Assembly (NCBI GenBank): GCA_943789135.1
Contig: CALSSY010000022.1
Coordinates: 1-36,243 of the forward strand
From: an uncultured Bacteroidia bacterium
GTDB lineage: Bacteria; Bacteroidota; Bacteroidia; NS11-12g; UBA955
Direction of reading: 5' to 3'
Length of the DNA stretch: 36,243 bases
The translations under genes were made by a program, and so were the position numbers. Position 1 is the stretch's first letter. Each line of letters starts with the position of its first letter. Below the pieces are notes generated by a model. That model made no database searches. It was not told where the DNA came from and saw only the letters and a program-made list of their open reading frames with translations. Positions 19,163-27,156 of the stretch are shown in pieces.

Positions 19163-20010
19163 ATGGCATTAGATCAAGTAGATGTAGATGAGCAGTTTTC
19201 TGACGAAAAGAATATGGGCTTTTTTGATCATTTAGATGAATTAAGAGCTCGACTTGTAAAAATTGCCTATATAATACTTGTAACCACAGTAAGCGCATTC
19301 ATATGGGTAGATACCTTGTTTGAAAAGGTTATTATGGCTCCATTTTCTCAAGGATTTTGGGGATATGAATTCTTTTGTAAGGCAGGTAGGCTGATTATGA
19401 ATGACGATACCCTTTGTTGGGATCCTCCCAAGCTTATTATGCAAAGTATGCAGGTTCAAGGACAATTTGTGAGTGCGTTTAAAATTGCCTTGGTGGGTGG
19501 ATTCATTCTGAGTTTTCCTTTTGTAGTTCGCCAGCTATGGTTATTCGTTAAACCGGCGTTAAACAAGAAAGAAATCAAACGTGTACAAAGGAGTTTATTT
19601 GTCGTTTCTCTGCTGTTTTTTGCAGGTGTTTTATTCGCCTATTTTTTACTCGTTCCGGTAGCGACTAATTTTTTACTTTCATTTAGCTTGAGTGATAAAA
19701 TTCAAAATATCATAACCATTTCAAGTGTTACAGGGTTTGTTACCTTTATGAGCTTGGCAACGGGTTTGGTATTTGAATTGCCCGTGTTGATATACATTCT
19801 CACTAGTATTGGCTTGATTTCTTCAGATTTCCTCAAAAAATATTGGAGATATGCAGCCGTTGTAATTTTATAATTGCGGGAATAGCAACTCCATCTCCTG
19901 ATGCATTTTCTCAATTACTTTTGGGGATTCCATTGATGTCTTTATATGTATTAGGTATCTTTATTGCCAAGCGCGTTGAGAAACGTAAAGCAACTGAATT
20001 AAACGACTAA
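19163..20010 (+). CDS. tatC: Sec-independent protein translocase subunit TatC (one frameshift)
   Basis: TatC is the multi-spanning receptor of the twin-arginine translocase, recognising RR signal peptides of folded proteins. The N-terminal cytoplasmic FFDHLDELRARLVK carries the conserved glutamate. Further features are SAFKIALVGGFILSFPFVVRQLW, the PALNKKEIK loop, FAYFLLVPVATNFLLSFS and FVTFMSLATGLVFELPV. A one-base shift near 19872 cuts the main frame in the last helices; the other frame continues with IIAGIATPSPDAFSQLLLG and LMSLYVLGIFIAKRVEKR to a stop at 20010. About 282 aa in total, with a periplasmic insertion near residues 70-90, common in Bacteroidota. tatA/B are not in the window. Confidence 0.95.
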
Positions 20011-20041
20011 AATTATCCATTGAAAATATAAAAAAGTAAAT

Positions 20042-20491
20042 ATGAAATATTCAATAGCAATCGGTTCTGACCATGCCGGATTTGATGTGAAGCAAAAGAT
20101 TATTCAAGCTTTAGAATCAGGCGATTTACAAGGGTTTAATGGTGGTATTTCCGATATGGGTCCTGACTCATCTGATCGTGTCGATTATCCCGACTTTGCT
20201 CATAAAGTGGCTCAAGCGGTTTCTGAAGGAACCTGTAATTTGGGTATTTTGATTTGTGGAAGTGGTAATGGAGTTTGTATCACCGCTAACAAACATGAAG
20301 GTATTCGTGCAGGTTTGGCTTGGGATACTGAATTGGCTTCACTCGCCCGTGAACATAATAATGCGAATATAATTTGCTTGCCCGCTAGGTTTGTTTCTGA
20401 GGAAAAAGCCATAGATATTGCCAAAGCATTTTTAGAATCTGCATTCGAGGGTGGAAGACACCAAGATAGAGTTGCTAAAATAGAAGCCTAA
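20042..20491 (+). CDS. rpiB: ribose 5-phosphate isomerase B
   Basis: RpiB interconverts ribose 5-phosphate and ribulose 5-phosphate in the pentose phosphate pathway. The 149-aa protein has the family start IAIGSDHAGFDVKQ, DYPDFAHKVAQAV, the phosphate-binding loop LICGSGNGV, NKHEGIRAGLAWD, AREHNNANIICLPARFVS and a C-terminal GGRHQDRV. The loop is CGSGNG where E. coli has CGTGIG; this occurs in the RpiB/LacAB superfamily and does not exclude activity. It lies 31 bp after tatC and 5 bp before miaE, so it is probably cotranscribed with both. Confidence 0.95.
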   Translation: MKYSIAIGSDHAGFDVKQKIIQALESGDLQGFNGGISDMGPDSSDRVDYPDFAHKVAQAVSEGTCNLGILICGSGNGVCITANKHEGIRAGLAWDTELASLAREHNNANIICLPARFVSEEKAIDIAKAFLESAFEGGRHQDRVAKIEA

Positions 20492-20496
20492 TTCAA

Positions 20497-21102
20497 ATGA
20501 AAGAGGAAATCTCATCCGTTCAAATGCTCGGATTGAAACTTCCAACGGATCCACGTTGGGTCAATATTGCCGAGAAATCAATCGAGGAAATTCTGATTGA
20601 TCATGCATTTTGTGAACAAAAAGCAGCTACTACCGGGATTTCTTTGATAGTTCGATTTCCAGACTTGGAGAAACTTGTTCAAGAGGTAACGCCATTGGTT
20701 GCAGAGGAATGGGGACATTTTAGACGCGTTCTGAAAGAGATGGGAAAAAGAGGTGTACAATTAGGGAAAGCGCGAAAAGATGAATACGTTTTAGGGTTGC
20801 AATCTCAAATGATTAAAGGCAATTCTAAATTACAATTATTGGAGCAATTGCTTATCTGCGCCTTGATAGAGGCTCGAAGTTGTGAACGATTTAGATTATT
20901 AAGTTTGTACTGTTCGGATGAAACCTTGCGTGGTTTTTATCATGAATTTATGGTTTCTGAAGCTGGTCATTACAGAATGTTTATTGATTTGGCCAAGGAG
21001 TATTATCCCGAAGATCAAGTGAAAAAACGCTGGCAGGAATGGTTAGACATAGAAGCTGGTGTATTGGCGGGTCTAGACCTAAGGGGAGATCGTGTGCATT
21101 AA
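20497..21102 (+). CDS. miaE: tRNA-(ms2io6A37) hydroxylase MiaE
   Basis: MiaE is an O2-dependent di-iron enzyme that hydroxylates the isopentenyl side chain of 2-methylthio-N6-isopentenyladenosine at position 37 of tRNAs reading U-starting codons. The 201-aa ferritin-like four-helix protein has the metal-ligand pattern IDHAFCEQKAA (H36, E40), AEEWGHF (E70/E71, H74), IEARSCERF (E125, E130) and SEAGHY (E155, H158). It sits 5 bp after rpiB. Its presence implies that miaA and miaB exist elsewhere in the genome and that the cell uses oxygen. Confidence 0.93.
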   Translation: MKEEISSVQMLGLKLPTDPRWVNIAEKSIEEILIDHAFCEQKAATTGISLIVRFPDLEKLVQEVTPLVAEEWGHFRRVLKEMGKRGVQLGKARKDEYVLGLQSQMIKGNSKLQLLEQLLICALIEARSCERFRLLSLYCSDETLRGFYHEFMVSEAGHYRMFIDLAKEYYPEDQVKKRWQEWLDIEAGVLAGLDLRGDRVH

Positions 21103-21114
21103 TTGCAAAAAGTC

Positions 21115-21942
21115 ATGAAAGAAATAATTGCATTTTTCGAAGAATTATCGCCAGTAATGCAAGGCCTAACAGGGTCTATGTTTACCTATGTAGTTACGGC
21201 CTTAGGTGCATCACTGGTATTTTTTATCAAAGATGTGAATCGCGGTTTTATGGATACCTTGATGGGTTTCACAGCAGGTGTTATGTTGGCTGCAAGTTTC
21301 TGGAGTTTATTGAATCCAGCAATTCAAATGGCAGAATCTTCATGGGGTGCTCAATTGGCTTGGGTGCCTGTTGGTATTGGGTTTTTGGCAGGTGCATTCT
21401 TTTTGTTTGGTTTGGATCAATGGTTGCCGCATTTGCACTTGAGTGATCCAATTGAAAAATCAGAAGGTGTAAAGACCAATTGGAATAAAACAGTTTTGTT
21501 GGTTTTGGCCATTACCCTGCATAATATACCTGAGGGTCTGGCTATTGGAGTGGCATTTGGCGCAGTAGCTGAAGGAATACCCGGCGCAGATTTAGCAGGA
21601 GCAATTGCATTGGCAATTGGTATAGGCATTCAAGATTTTCCGGAAGGTATGGCAGTAGCACTGCCTTTGCGTCGATTCGGTTTATCGAGAATGAAGTCAT
21701 TCTTATGGGGACAGTTAAGTGGGGTAGTAGAACCAATTGCGGCGGTTTCGGGTGTTTTATTGGTTATGACGATGCAGAGCATTTTGCCTTATGCTTTGGC
21801 CTTTGCTGCGGGTGCTATGATTTATATTGTAGTAGAAGAAGTAATACCGGAATCGCAAAGAGACGGACATACAGATAAAGCAACCCTGGGATTGATGATA
21901 GGATTTGTATTGATGATGTCCCTAGATGTGGGATTGGGCTAG
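21115..21942 (+). CDS. ZIP-family divalent metal transporter
   Basis: This inner-membrane ZIP (SLC39-like) transporter takes up zinc, iron or manganese into the cytoplasm. About 275 aa with eight hydrophobic segments. Metal-site motifs are HNIPEGLAIGV in helix 4 and QDFPEGMAVALPL in helix 5, plus EEVIPES in helix 7. A short His-containing loop (LPHLHLSD) lies between helices 3 and 4. I prefer the ATG at 21115, 12 bp after the miaE stop, to a TTG at 21103. Iron or zinc supply for the neighbouring di-iron enzymes is a possible link but unproven. Confidence 0.92.
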   Translation: MKEIIAFFEELSPVMQGLTGSMFTYVVTALGASLVFFIKDVNRGFMDTLMGFTAGVMLAASFWSLLNPAIQMAESSWGAQLAWVPVGIGFLAGAFFLFGLDQWLPHLHLSDPIEKSEGVKTNWNKTVLLVLAITLHNIPEGLAIGVAFGAVAEGIPGADLAGAIALAIGIGIQDFPEGMAVALPLRRFGLSRMKSFLWGQLSGVVEPIAAVSGVLLVMTMQSILPYALAFAAGAMIYIVVEEVIPESQRDGHTDKATLGLMIGFVLMMSLDVGLG

Positions 21943-22008
21943 TTTCAATCAGGGAAGACCCAATTCAATGGAGAGTTTGGCAGTCAATACGATTTTTTGA
22001 CTAATACC

Positions 22009-22054
22009 AAGTTGAACGTATCAATAAAATGGCATTATTATAAATGCCCAACTT
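22009..22054. terminator. possible weak two-way terminator hairpin
   Basis: Between the convergent ZIP and outer-membrane protein genes, GGCATT (22031-22036) pairs with AATGCC (22043-22048). An outer AAGTTG/CAACTT pair flanks it. There is no strong T run, so termination is uncertain. The rest of the 122-bp spacer shows nothing else. Confidence 0.3.
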
Positions 22055-22064
22055 TGATTTTATA

Positions 22065-22781
22065 TTAATCGTAGAAATACTCTTCGGTCTTTTGGAAATT
22101 ACCGAAGTTGAAATAATAGTTAATACCTATTTGTAAATTTCCACCTTTGAAAGTTAAAGGAAATTCCCCGCTGAAAAATTCACTGTGTTGTACACGCAAT
22201 CCATGTGTAGTATTGAGCGGCTGGTAATACGTTAAATGAAATTCATATCGGTTTCCACCCTCGGTATTTCCACCAAAAGCCACCCCAACGAACCCCAATG
22301 CATTCCATACGCGTTGTTGCTCTTGAATAATCCTAAAACGAGTTCCAGCATCTTGGTTATTGAACGTATCTAACGTGGAATTACCTAATTCATAATTGAA
22401 AGAAAAGCCGAATTTTTCAGAAATATAATTCGATTTTCCAAATTGTTGACGCAAAGCCATACCCAATCGGCCTGTGAAATAATTCATGCCGTTATTAATG
22501 GAGGTGTTGAATGCCATCGTATCGTTATTAATTTTATATCCAGCATTCAAATATCCAATTCCAAAAAGTAGGCTTGTAGCGCGGTTTAAATCGTAACTTA
22601 ATTGCAAGTTGCCATATCCTCCAAGTCGATTTCTAGTTGAAAATTGATTGGCTAAGGTATCGCTTCCGGGTGTTTTAGAAAATCCAACTCCTGCAGATGC
22701 TCCGACCATCCAACGACTTTGAGATAAAGCAGTGCCCAAAGAACCTAAACAAAGAATAATACTTAGCAATAAAGATTTCAT
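22065..22781 (-). CDS. predicted outer-membrane beta-barrel protein
   Basis: Not assignable to a named function. The ATG at 22781 gives a 238-aa protein with a signal peptide (MKSLLLSIILCLGSLGTALSQ). Alternating hydrophobic and polar strands then follow, such as GYGNLQLSYDL and LLFGIGYLNAGYKI, and the protein ends with GINYYFNFGNF. This is the pattern of an 8- to 10-stranded barrel of the OmpA-like or porin-like type common in Bacteroidota. It faces the acyl-CoA reductase gene from a shared 62-bp spacer, where each gene has its own perfect -7 box. An upstream TTG (22790) is less likely. Confidence 0.7.
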   Translation of the reverse strand: MKSLLLSIILCLGSLGTALSQSRWMVGASAGVGFSKTPGSDTLANQFSTRNRLGGYGNLQLSYDLNRATSLLFGIGYLNAGYKINNDTMAFNTSINNGMNYFTGRLGMALRQQFGKSNYISEKFGFSFNYELGNSTLDTFNNQDAGTRFRIIQEQQRVWNALGFVGVAFGGNTEGGNRYEFHLTYYQPLNTTHGLRVQHSEFFSGEFPLTFKGGNLQIGINYYFNFGNFQKTEEYFYD

Positions 22782-22787
22782 TGAGGA

Positions 22788-22795
22788 CAAAGTTA
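22788..22795 (-). promoter_or_regulatory. -7 box TAACTTTG before outer-membrane protein
   Basis: Perfect TAnnTTTG on the minus strand, ending 6 nt before the ATG at 22781. No standard -33 box is visible. Confidence 0.45.
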
Positions 22796-22831
22796 CACCT
22801 TTGTAGCAATATATGTTAGGTCGAATCGTCG

Positions 22832-22839
22832 TACCTTTG
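22832..22839 (+). promoter_or_regulatory. -7 box TACCTTTG before acyl-CoA reductase
   Basis: Perfect TAnnTTTG ending 4 nt before the ATG at 22844. A TTTG at 22800-22803 is 28 nt upstream, longer than the 20-nt spacing of the tRNA promoter. Confidence 0.45.
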
Positions 22840-22843
22840 CTTC

Positions 22844-23857
22844 ATGAATAATTCAGCGGCGCGTATCTTAAAAGCATTTGCAGATGCACTGGATTTGCAC
22901 AATACTCATCCAGAATTTATTGAAGCCAAATACCAAGCCCAAATTCATAACCCGTGGTTCACCGAAGAGTCAATTGCCAATAGTATTGGTGGATGGCAAC
23001 ACGCTTTAAATGAAGAATCGCGTTTAAAATGGTTAGAGTCGAATCGCGTATCAGCAGATAGTAAATCAGATAAATTGGGAATTATTGGAGCTGGTAACAT
23101 TCCTTTTGTGGTGATGCATGATGTTATCAGTGCTTGTGTTTCGGGATACAGTCTAAATTTGAAGCTTTCTTCAGATGATAATATACTCCCTAAAATTTGG
23201 ATATCACTTGCTGAGGAAATATTAGGAGATACCTTAAAGATCAATTATACAGATCAATTGAAAGAGATTGATCGTGTTATTGCTACGGGCAGCAATAATA
23301 CCCACAGATATTTTGAATATTATTTTAGAGATAAACCTTGTATTTTAAGAAAGAACAGGCATAGTGTGGCTGTATTGCCAATGGCATCTGAACTAACCGA
23401 GTCACAGGTGATGGGTTTAGGGGAAGATGTTTTTGCATATTTCGGTATGGGTTGCCGAAATGTTACGCAGCTGTTTATCCCTAGGGAATTTGATTTTGCA
23501 GGTTTATTCCCTATTTGGGAAGAAAAATATGGTGAGTTAATCAATCACCATAAATACGTCAATAACTACCATTATCACAAAGCTTTGTTGTTGATGAACC
23601 TAGACCCTCATATCGATGCGGGTTTTGTATTGTTCAAAGAAAGAAATACGCTTCACGCACCCGTAGGTTTGGTGAATTATACCTATTACGATGAAATTTC
23701 TGAGGTTTCGCAATACATCAAAGAGCATGAAGATGAAATACAATGTATTGTTTCGGAAGGAACGTCTATTGACGGATTGCCATTTGGTACCGCGCAAAAA
23801 CCAGAGCTCTGGGATTATGCAGATGGTATTAATACCCTAGAATGGCTGAATACCTGA
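22844..23857 (+). CDS. LuxC-like acyl-CoA reductase
   Basis: This enzyme is predicted to reduce acyl-CoA to a fatty aldehyde with NADPH (aldehyde dehydrogenase fold, LuxC family, Bacteroidota branch). The 337-aa protein has the nucleotide-binding stretch LGIIGAGNIPFVVMHDV, VIATGSNNTHRYFEYYF, KPCILRKNRHSVAVL, and the likely catalytic Cys204 in FGMGCRNVTQLF. It is shorter than the LuxC of luminous Vibrio (about 480 aa). In this phylum the family is common and has no link with light emission. An aldehyde product could feed lipid or wax formation; alkB at 17.3 kb is another alkyl-chain enzyme, but the two are not in one operon. Confidence 0.87.
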   Translation: MNNSAARILKAFADALDLHNTHPEFIEAKYQAQIHNPWFTEESIANSIGGWQHALNEESRLKWLESNRVSADSKSDKLGIIGAGNIPFVVMHDVISACVSGYSLNLKLSSDDNILPKIWISLAEEILGDTLKINYTDQLKEIDRVIATGSNNTHRYFEYYFRDKPCILRKNRHSVAVLPMASELTESQVMGLGEDVFAYFGMGCRNVTQLFIPREFDFAGLFPIWEEKYGELINHHKYVNNYHYHKALLLMNLDPHIDAGFVLFKERNTLHAPVGLVNYTYYDEISEVSQYIKEHEDEIQCIVSEGTSIDGLPFGTAQKPELWDYADGINTLEWLNT

Positions 23858-23874
23858 ATCGAGTGTACAAAATC

Positions 23875-23891
23875 CCTAATCTTAATTTAGG
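23875..23891. terminator. possible short terminator hairpin
   Basis: CCTAA (23875-23879) pairs with TTAGG (23887-23891) in the 34-bp gap between two convergent genes. The stem is only 5 bp and the T tract weak, so this is a tentative call. Confidence 0.25.
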
Positions 23892-24821
23892 TTATTTCAA
23901 CAATGGGAGTAAGAGGTCACAAACTTCTTCTGCCATAGGCGTTACGGTGTCTAATTCCGGATTAATCTCCGTGATTTCAAAACACTTTGTATTGGGATTA
24001 TTCCAAAAGTAGTTAATTGTAGACCGCGCTTGTTCTTTGCTTAAGCCACCTTTTACGGGTGTTCCTGTACCATGTGATATGGATGGATCCATACTGTCAA
24101 CATCGAAACTTACATACCAATCGGTGACATTTTCCCTAAAATGGTTTTTTATCTCAGATAAAGCCCATTCGATTCCATTTTTGTGCACATCCTCAGCAAA
24201 AATCACTTTGATACCTGCTGATTCTATTAAATGCAACTCGGGTTTTTCGTAACTTCTGATTCCTATAAAAACTACGTTCTCTGGCTTGACAGCATTGCTT
24301 TTTTTCAAGCCCTTGATTTCATTCCACAAGGCAATACAGTCTGCATCCAATTCATTAACGGCACATTCTAAATTGTCTTGTTCTATGGCGGTGTTCACCG
24401 ACATTCCGTGAATATTTCCACTAGGCGTGGTATAAGGTGAATGCAGATCCAAATGGGCATCAATCCAAACGATACCTACGTTGTCCATATTGCGATTTCT
24501 GCAAAATCCAGCAATACCACCGATGGCATTACTGTGATCGCCGCTTAACAATAAGGTTGGAGATTTTTGGGTAGCTTGTTCTATGGCATCGGCTAATCTT
24601 GATTGGTGATGCAATAGATGTCGGGCTCTTTTTAAATGGGGGAAATATATATGTTCAACATCTTCTGCCTCAACGGTTTGAGACACGCGATGTGGAATAT
24701 TTGGCAAGGCAATTTTCTTTTCTAATGCATCAATTAATGCATCCGGGCCATTTGATGTCCCCGATTTACCTGCTCCGTATTCCCATCCAGATACTACTAT
24801 GCTTAAAGCTTGCTTATTCAT
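23892..24821 (-). CDS. rocF: arginase (ureohydrolase family)
   Basis: Arginase hydrolyses L-arginine to ornithine and urea with a Mn2+ pair. The 309-aa protein carries all metal ligands: H96 in GDHS, D121, H123 and D125 in DAHLD, D230 and D232 in SFDVD. SGNIHGM (134-140) holds the histidine matching the catalytic His141 of human arginase, and EITEINPELD matches the late glutamate region. GDHSNAIG and SGNIHGM favour arginase over agmatinase or formimidoylglutamase. One odd point: the loop usually reading PGTGTP is HGTGTP (H240). No ornithine-using gene is adjacent. A palindrome and a -7 box lie just upstream. Confidence 0.88.
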   Translation of the reverse strand: MNKQALSIVVSGWEYGAGKSGTSNGPDALIDALEKKIALPNIPHRVSQTVEAEDVEHIYFPHLKRARHLLHHQSRLADAIEQATQKSPTLLLSGDHSNAIGGIAGFCRNRNMDNVGIVWIDAHLDLHSPYTTPSGNIHGMSVNTAIEQDNLECAVNELDADCIALWNEIKGLKKSNAVKPENVVFIGIRSYEKPELHLIESAGIKVIFAEDVHKNGIEWALSEIKNHFRENVTDWYVSFDVDSMDPSISHGTGTPVKGGLSKEQARSTINYFWNNPNTKCFEITEINPELDTVTPMAEEVCDLLLPLLK

Positions 24822-24824
24822 ACG

Positions 24825-24840
24825 GAGGTATTATTACCTC
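24825..24840 (-). promoter_or_regulatory. palindrome just upstream of arginase start
   Basis: GAGGTA-TTAT-TACCTC is a perfect 6-bp inverted repeat with a 4-nt spacer, ending 3 nt before the start codon and touching the -7 box. It could be an operator or a hairpin covering the start. It lacks a T run, so it does not look like a terminator of the upstream GT39 gene. Confidence 0.4.
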
Positions 24841-24847
24841 AAAAATA
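24840..24847 (-). promoter_or_regulatory. -7 box TATTTTTG before arginase
   Basis: Perfect TAnnTTTG on the minus strand, 18 nt before the arginase ATG and inside the 37-bp gap after the GT39 gene. It suggests a promoter of its own for arginase. Confidence 0.35.
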
Positions 24848-24858
24848 ATACAATAAGT

Positions 24859-26553
24859 CTAAGGTTGTACGCTTCGCTTTCTCCACAAAATATATCCACC
24901 TAACTTTTTATCGATAGTGAATTTACGATCGAATTCATAATCTGGGGTAAATGTATTTTTGGTAATGACCTTTATTAAATCAGTATTATTGGCATTCATG
25001 GCATGCGATCGTCGTGCACTTTGTTTGGGATATGGATTGTTGACTTCAATGGGGAATTCTGGTTTTAATTGTTCAAAATCTTTAGCTGTAAACTCACCAT
25101 GAAAATACAACGAATAGGTTTTGAAATGCCAGGCCTCTAGGAACACACCGTTTTTTGTTTCGTTTTTTATGGTTTGCGTCAGTTTACCTTGAAGCAAATT
25201 TCCAACAGGGGGTAACAACGTAATATGACTTATCAATGCTACTAAACCGCTGATCAAAAATAAAAATCCCGCATGAGGTCTTCGTCCAATTAAATGCAAA
25301 ATCCACCAGGCGAAAAACCAAAAAGTAAATAAAGCCGCGGGTAATAATGAGGTCCATGACCATGAAGTTCTGTTTTCAAGAAGTCCTTTTGTGAATACAT
25401 CCAATTTGTTCCAAATCCATTCAGGTAATGGATCCATATGGGCTGTAATAGGTAAAATCCAAAGTACAAGAACAATACCTAAGGCTGAGAGGGTTAAAGG
25501 TAGAATCAACCATTTGGGGAAATGCCATCTGTTTGTGTGGATCAGATATACTTGGTAAGCACCAAAATAGGTGAGTGGCCACCAACACAAACTGCTGTAA
25601 TGGATGATTTTCGTTGTGGTAATAGAAAATACGATTAGTACGACCCAGAACAATGCGCGCATGAACAAATTCCATATATCCACATTACGATCCATCACTT
25701 GGTTTTTGAAAAGATGTGGAAGTGCTAAAATTGATGCAGGGAATGCCAAGAAAAACAATACAACAAAGTGGTAAAACCAAGGTTGATTGTGCCATTCAAT
25801 TTGTCCTTTGAATAATACGATTTGATACTTGATAAACTCAAGTAAAAAAGGTGCTCCATTGGATTGTAATAGGGGGAATACCCAAAGTCCAATTACGGCA
25901 CACAAACCGATTAGACTTAGGATTAACTTCCACGTTAATATTTCATGCCATTTACCTCGAGTTGCTGTAACCCATAGTACGACAAGGCCGGTAATCCCTA
26001 TTGCAACAGGACCTTTTGTTAAAAAGGCAAATCCCAAAAACACCCCAACCATTAAGTAATATAAATGAGCTCTTTCTTCCTTTAAATTGGCTTGTGTTAT
26101 CTTATACCAATTGTAAAGACTTAGAACTATAAATAGATTAAAAATGGGATCGATAATGCCAGATCTCCAATAAATAAATGGAGCAAGGGTAAAGAGAGTA
26201 GCTAGTGCCCAAAATCCGCCTAACATTCTTTTTCCTAAACGATCGCCAATGTGATAAACCCAGTTAACAGCGAATACACCGGCTAAAATATTGGGTAATT
26301 TATAAACCCATGGCTGATGACTTTGAAACAATCTCTCGGAAAGTGCTTGCAACCATATGAAAAAAGGTGGTTTTTCCCAAAACGGCTCAAATCCTATTTG
26401 AGCATATAAATAATTACGGGTTAGGTTCATTTCACGGGCAGATTCGGCAAAATTCAATTCATCCCAATCAAAAAGTGGTGTTAAGTTGACACCTAAAATC
26501 AATATGCCAAAACTGAAGAGGGTAAAAACCAAATGAACGTTAAATTTCCTCAT
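24859..26553 (-). CDS. ArnT-like GT39 glycosyltransferase
   Basis: This polytopic inner-membrane glycosyltransferase of the PMT/ArnT (GT39, GT-C fold) family would use a polyprenyl-phosphate sugar to modify lipid A, protein or another acceptor on the outer face of the membrane. 564 aa. The first periplasmic loop has DWDELNFAESAREM (D31, E32), the family's catalytic-type acidic motif, followed by PFWEKPPFFIWLQ, as in ArnT. A dozen or so hydrophobic helices follow up to about residue 430, then a soluble C-terminal domain. It overlaps the upstream PAP2 gene by 4 nt (ATGA), so the pair is coupled. The sugar and acceptor are not known. Confidence 0.85.
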   Translation of the reverse strand: MRKFNVHLVFTLFSFGILILGVNLTPLFDWDELNFAESAREMNLTRNYLYAQIGFEPFWEKPPFFIWLQALSERLFQSHQPWVYKLPNILAGVFAVNWVYHIGDRLGKRMLGGFWALATLFTLAPFIYWRSGIIDPIFNLFIVLSLYNWYKITQANLKEERAHLYYLMVGVFLGFAFLTKGPVAIGITGLVVLWVTATRGKWHEILTWKLILSLIGLCAVIGLWVFPLLQSNGAPFLLEFIKYQIVLFKGQIEWHNQPWFYHFVVLFFLAFPASILALPHLFKNQVMDRNVDIWNLFMRALFWVVLIVFSITTTKIIHYSSLCWWPLTYFGAYQVYLIHTNRWHFPKWLILPLTLSALGIVLVLWILPITAHMDPLPEWIWNKLDVFTKGLLENRTSWSWTSLLPAALFTFWFFAWWILHLIGRRPHAGFLFLISGLVALISHITLLPPVGNLLQGKLTQTIKNETKNGVFLEAWHFKTYSLYFHGEFTAKDFEQLKPEFPIEVNNPYPKQSARRSHAMNANNTDLIKVITKNTFTPDYEFDRKFTIDKKLGGYILWRKRSVQP

Positions 26554-27152
26554 GATTCAAGCCAATTTTTATGCTGAAATAATTTGTGAAAAGCCCAATA
26601 TAACCATAAACCTGCCAGGCCTCCAGCTAAAACATCTTCGAATGAATGTTGTCCTAAATAAATACGACTGTAGGCAACTAAAAAAGCCAATAAAAGTAAA
26701 ATTATTCTGAAAATACGCGGCCATTTTGTTTGCCATAATGAGAAAATTATAGCGGTTGCAAAAAACACAGCCGCAGTATGACCACTTGGGAATGCTTTCC
26801 ATTGTGAAAGCGCATTGCCATCTATGGTCCTGACAAATTCAGGAAATTTCACTGCAGGTCTTGGCCAATTAAACCAATTTTTTGCACCTTGAATGATTAG
26901 GCCTTCTATAGCAAATGCAGCAGCCCAAAACCAACCTTTTCGTCCTAAAACGTAAAACGAAAGTGTCAATGATAGCACAATTACCGGCCATTCAGCCCAT
27001 TTTGTGAGCACTGACATTATAAGGTCAAAACCTTTAGAATTGTGTGATAAGATGGTTGTGGTAATGAAATCGAATCCGGAAAATAATCCGATAATAAATA
27101 GCACCGTAAATAATAGGGTATAGGTCAAAAGATGGCGCACGGTGAACGTCAT
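26550..27152 (-). CDS. PAP2-family membrane phosphatase
   Basis: This lipid phosphatase or phosphotransferase of the PAP2 superfamily resembles undecaprenyl-diphosphate phosphatases and lipid A phosphatases (LpxE/LpxF). The 200-aa protein has six likely membrane helices and all three signature motifs: KNWFNWPRP (K91, R98, P99), PSGH (122-125) and SRIYLGQHSFED (R163, H169, D173). It is cotranscribed with the ArnT-like gene, which suggests that the two act on the same lipid, for example dephosphorylation before sugar addition; the substrate cannot be read from sequence. Confidence 0.9.
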   Translation of the reverse strand: MTFTVRHLLTYTLLFTVLFIIGLFSGFDFITTTILSHNSKGFDLIMSVLTKWAEWPVIVLSLTLSFYVLGRKGWFWAAAFAIEGLIIQGAKNWFNWPRPAVKFPEFVRTIDGNALSQWKAFPSGHTAAVFFATAIIFSLWQTKWPRIFRIILLLLAFLVAYSRIYLGQHSFEDVLAGGLAGLWLYWAFHKLFQHKNWLES

Positions 27153-27156
27153 TTCA

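Noticed and set aside
1068..19880. The broken genes as true pseudogenes or programmed frameshifting
   Set aside because: They include genes that are normally essential, the breaks are many and scattered, conserved protein continues in the next frame with no decay, and no slippery sequence plus stop pattern recurs.
22844..23857. LuxC as a sign of bioluminescence
   Set aside because: No luxA, luxB, luxD or luxE is present, and this shorter branch is common in non-luminous Bacteroidota.
23892..24821. Agmatinase or formimidoylglutamase
   Set aside because: GDHSNAIG and SGNIHGM match arginases.
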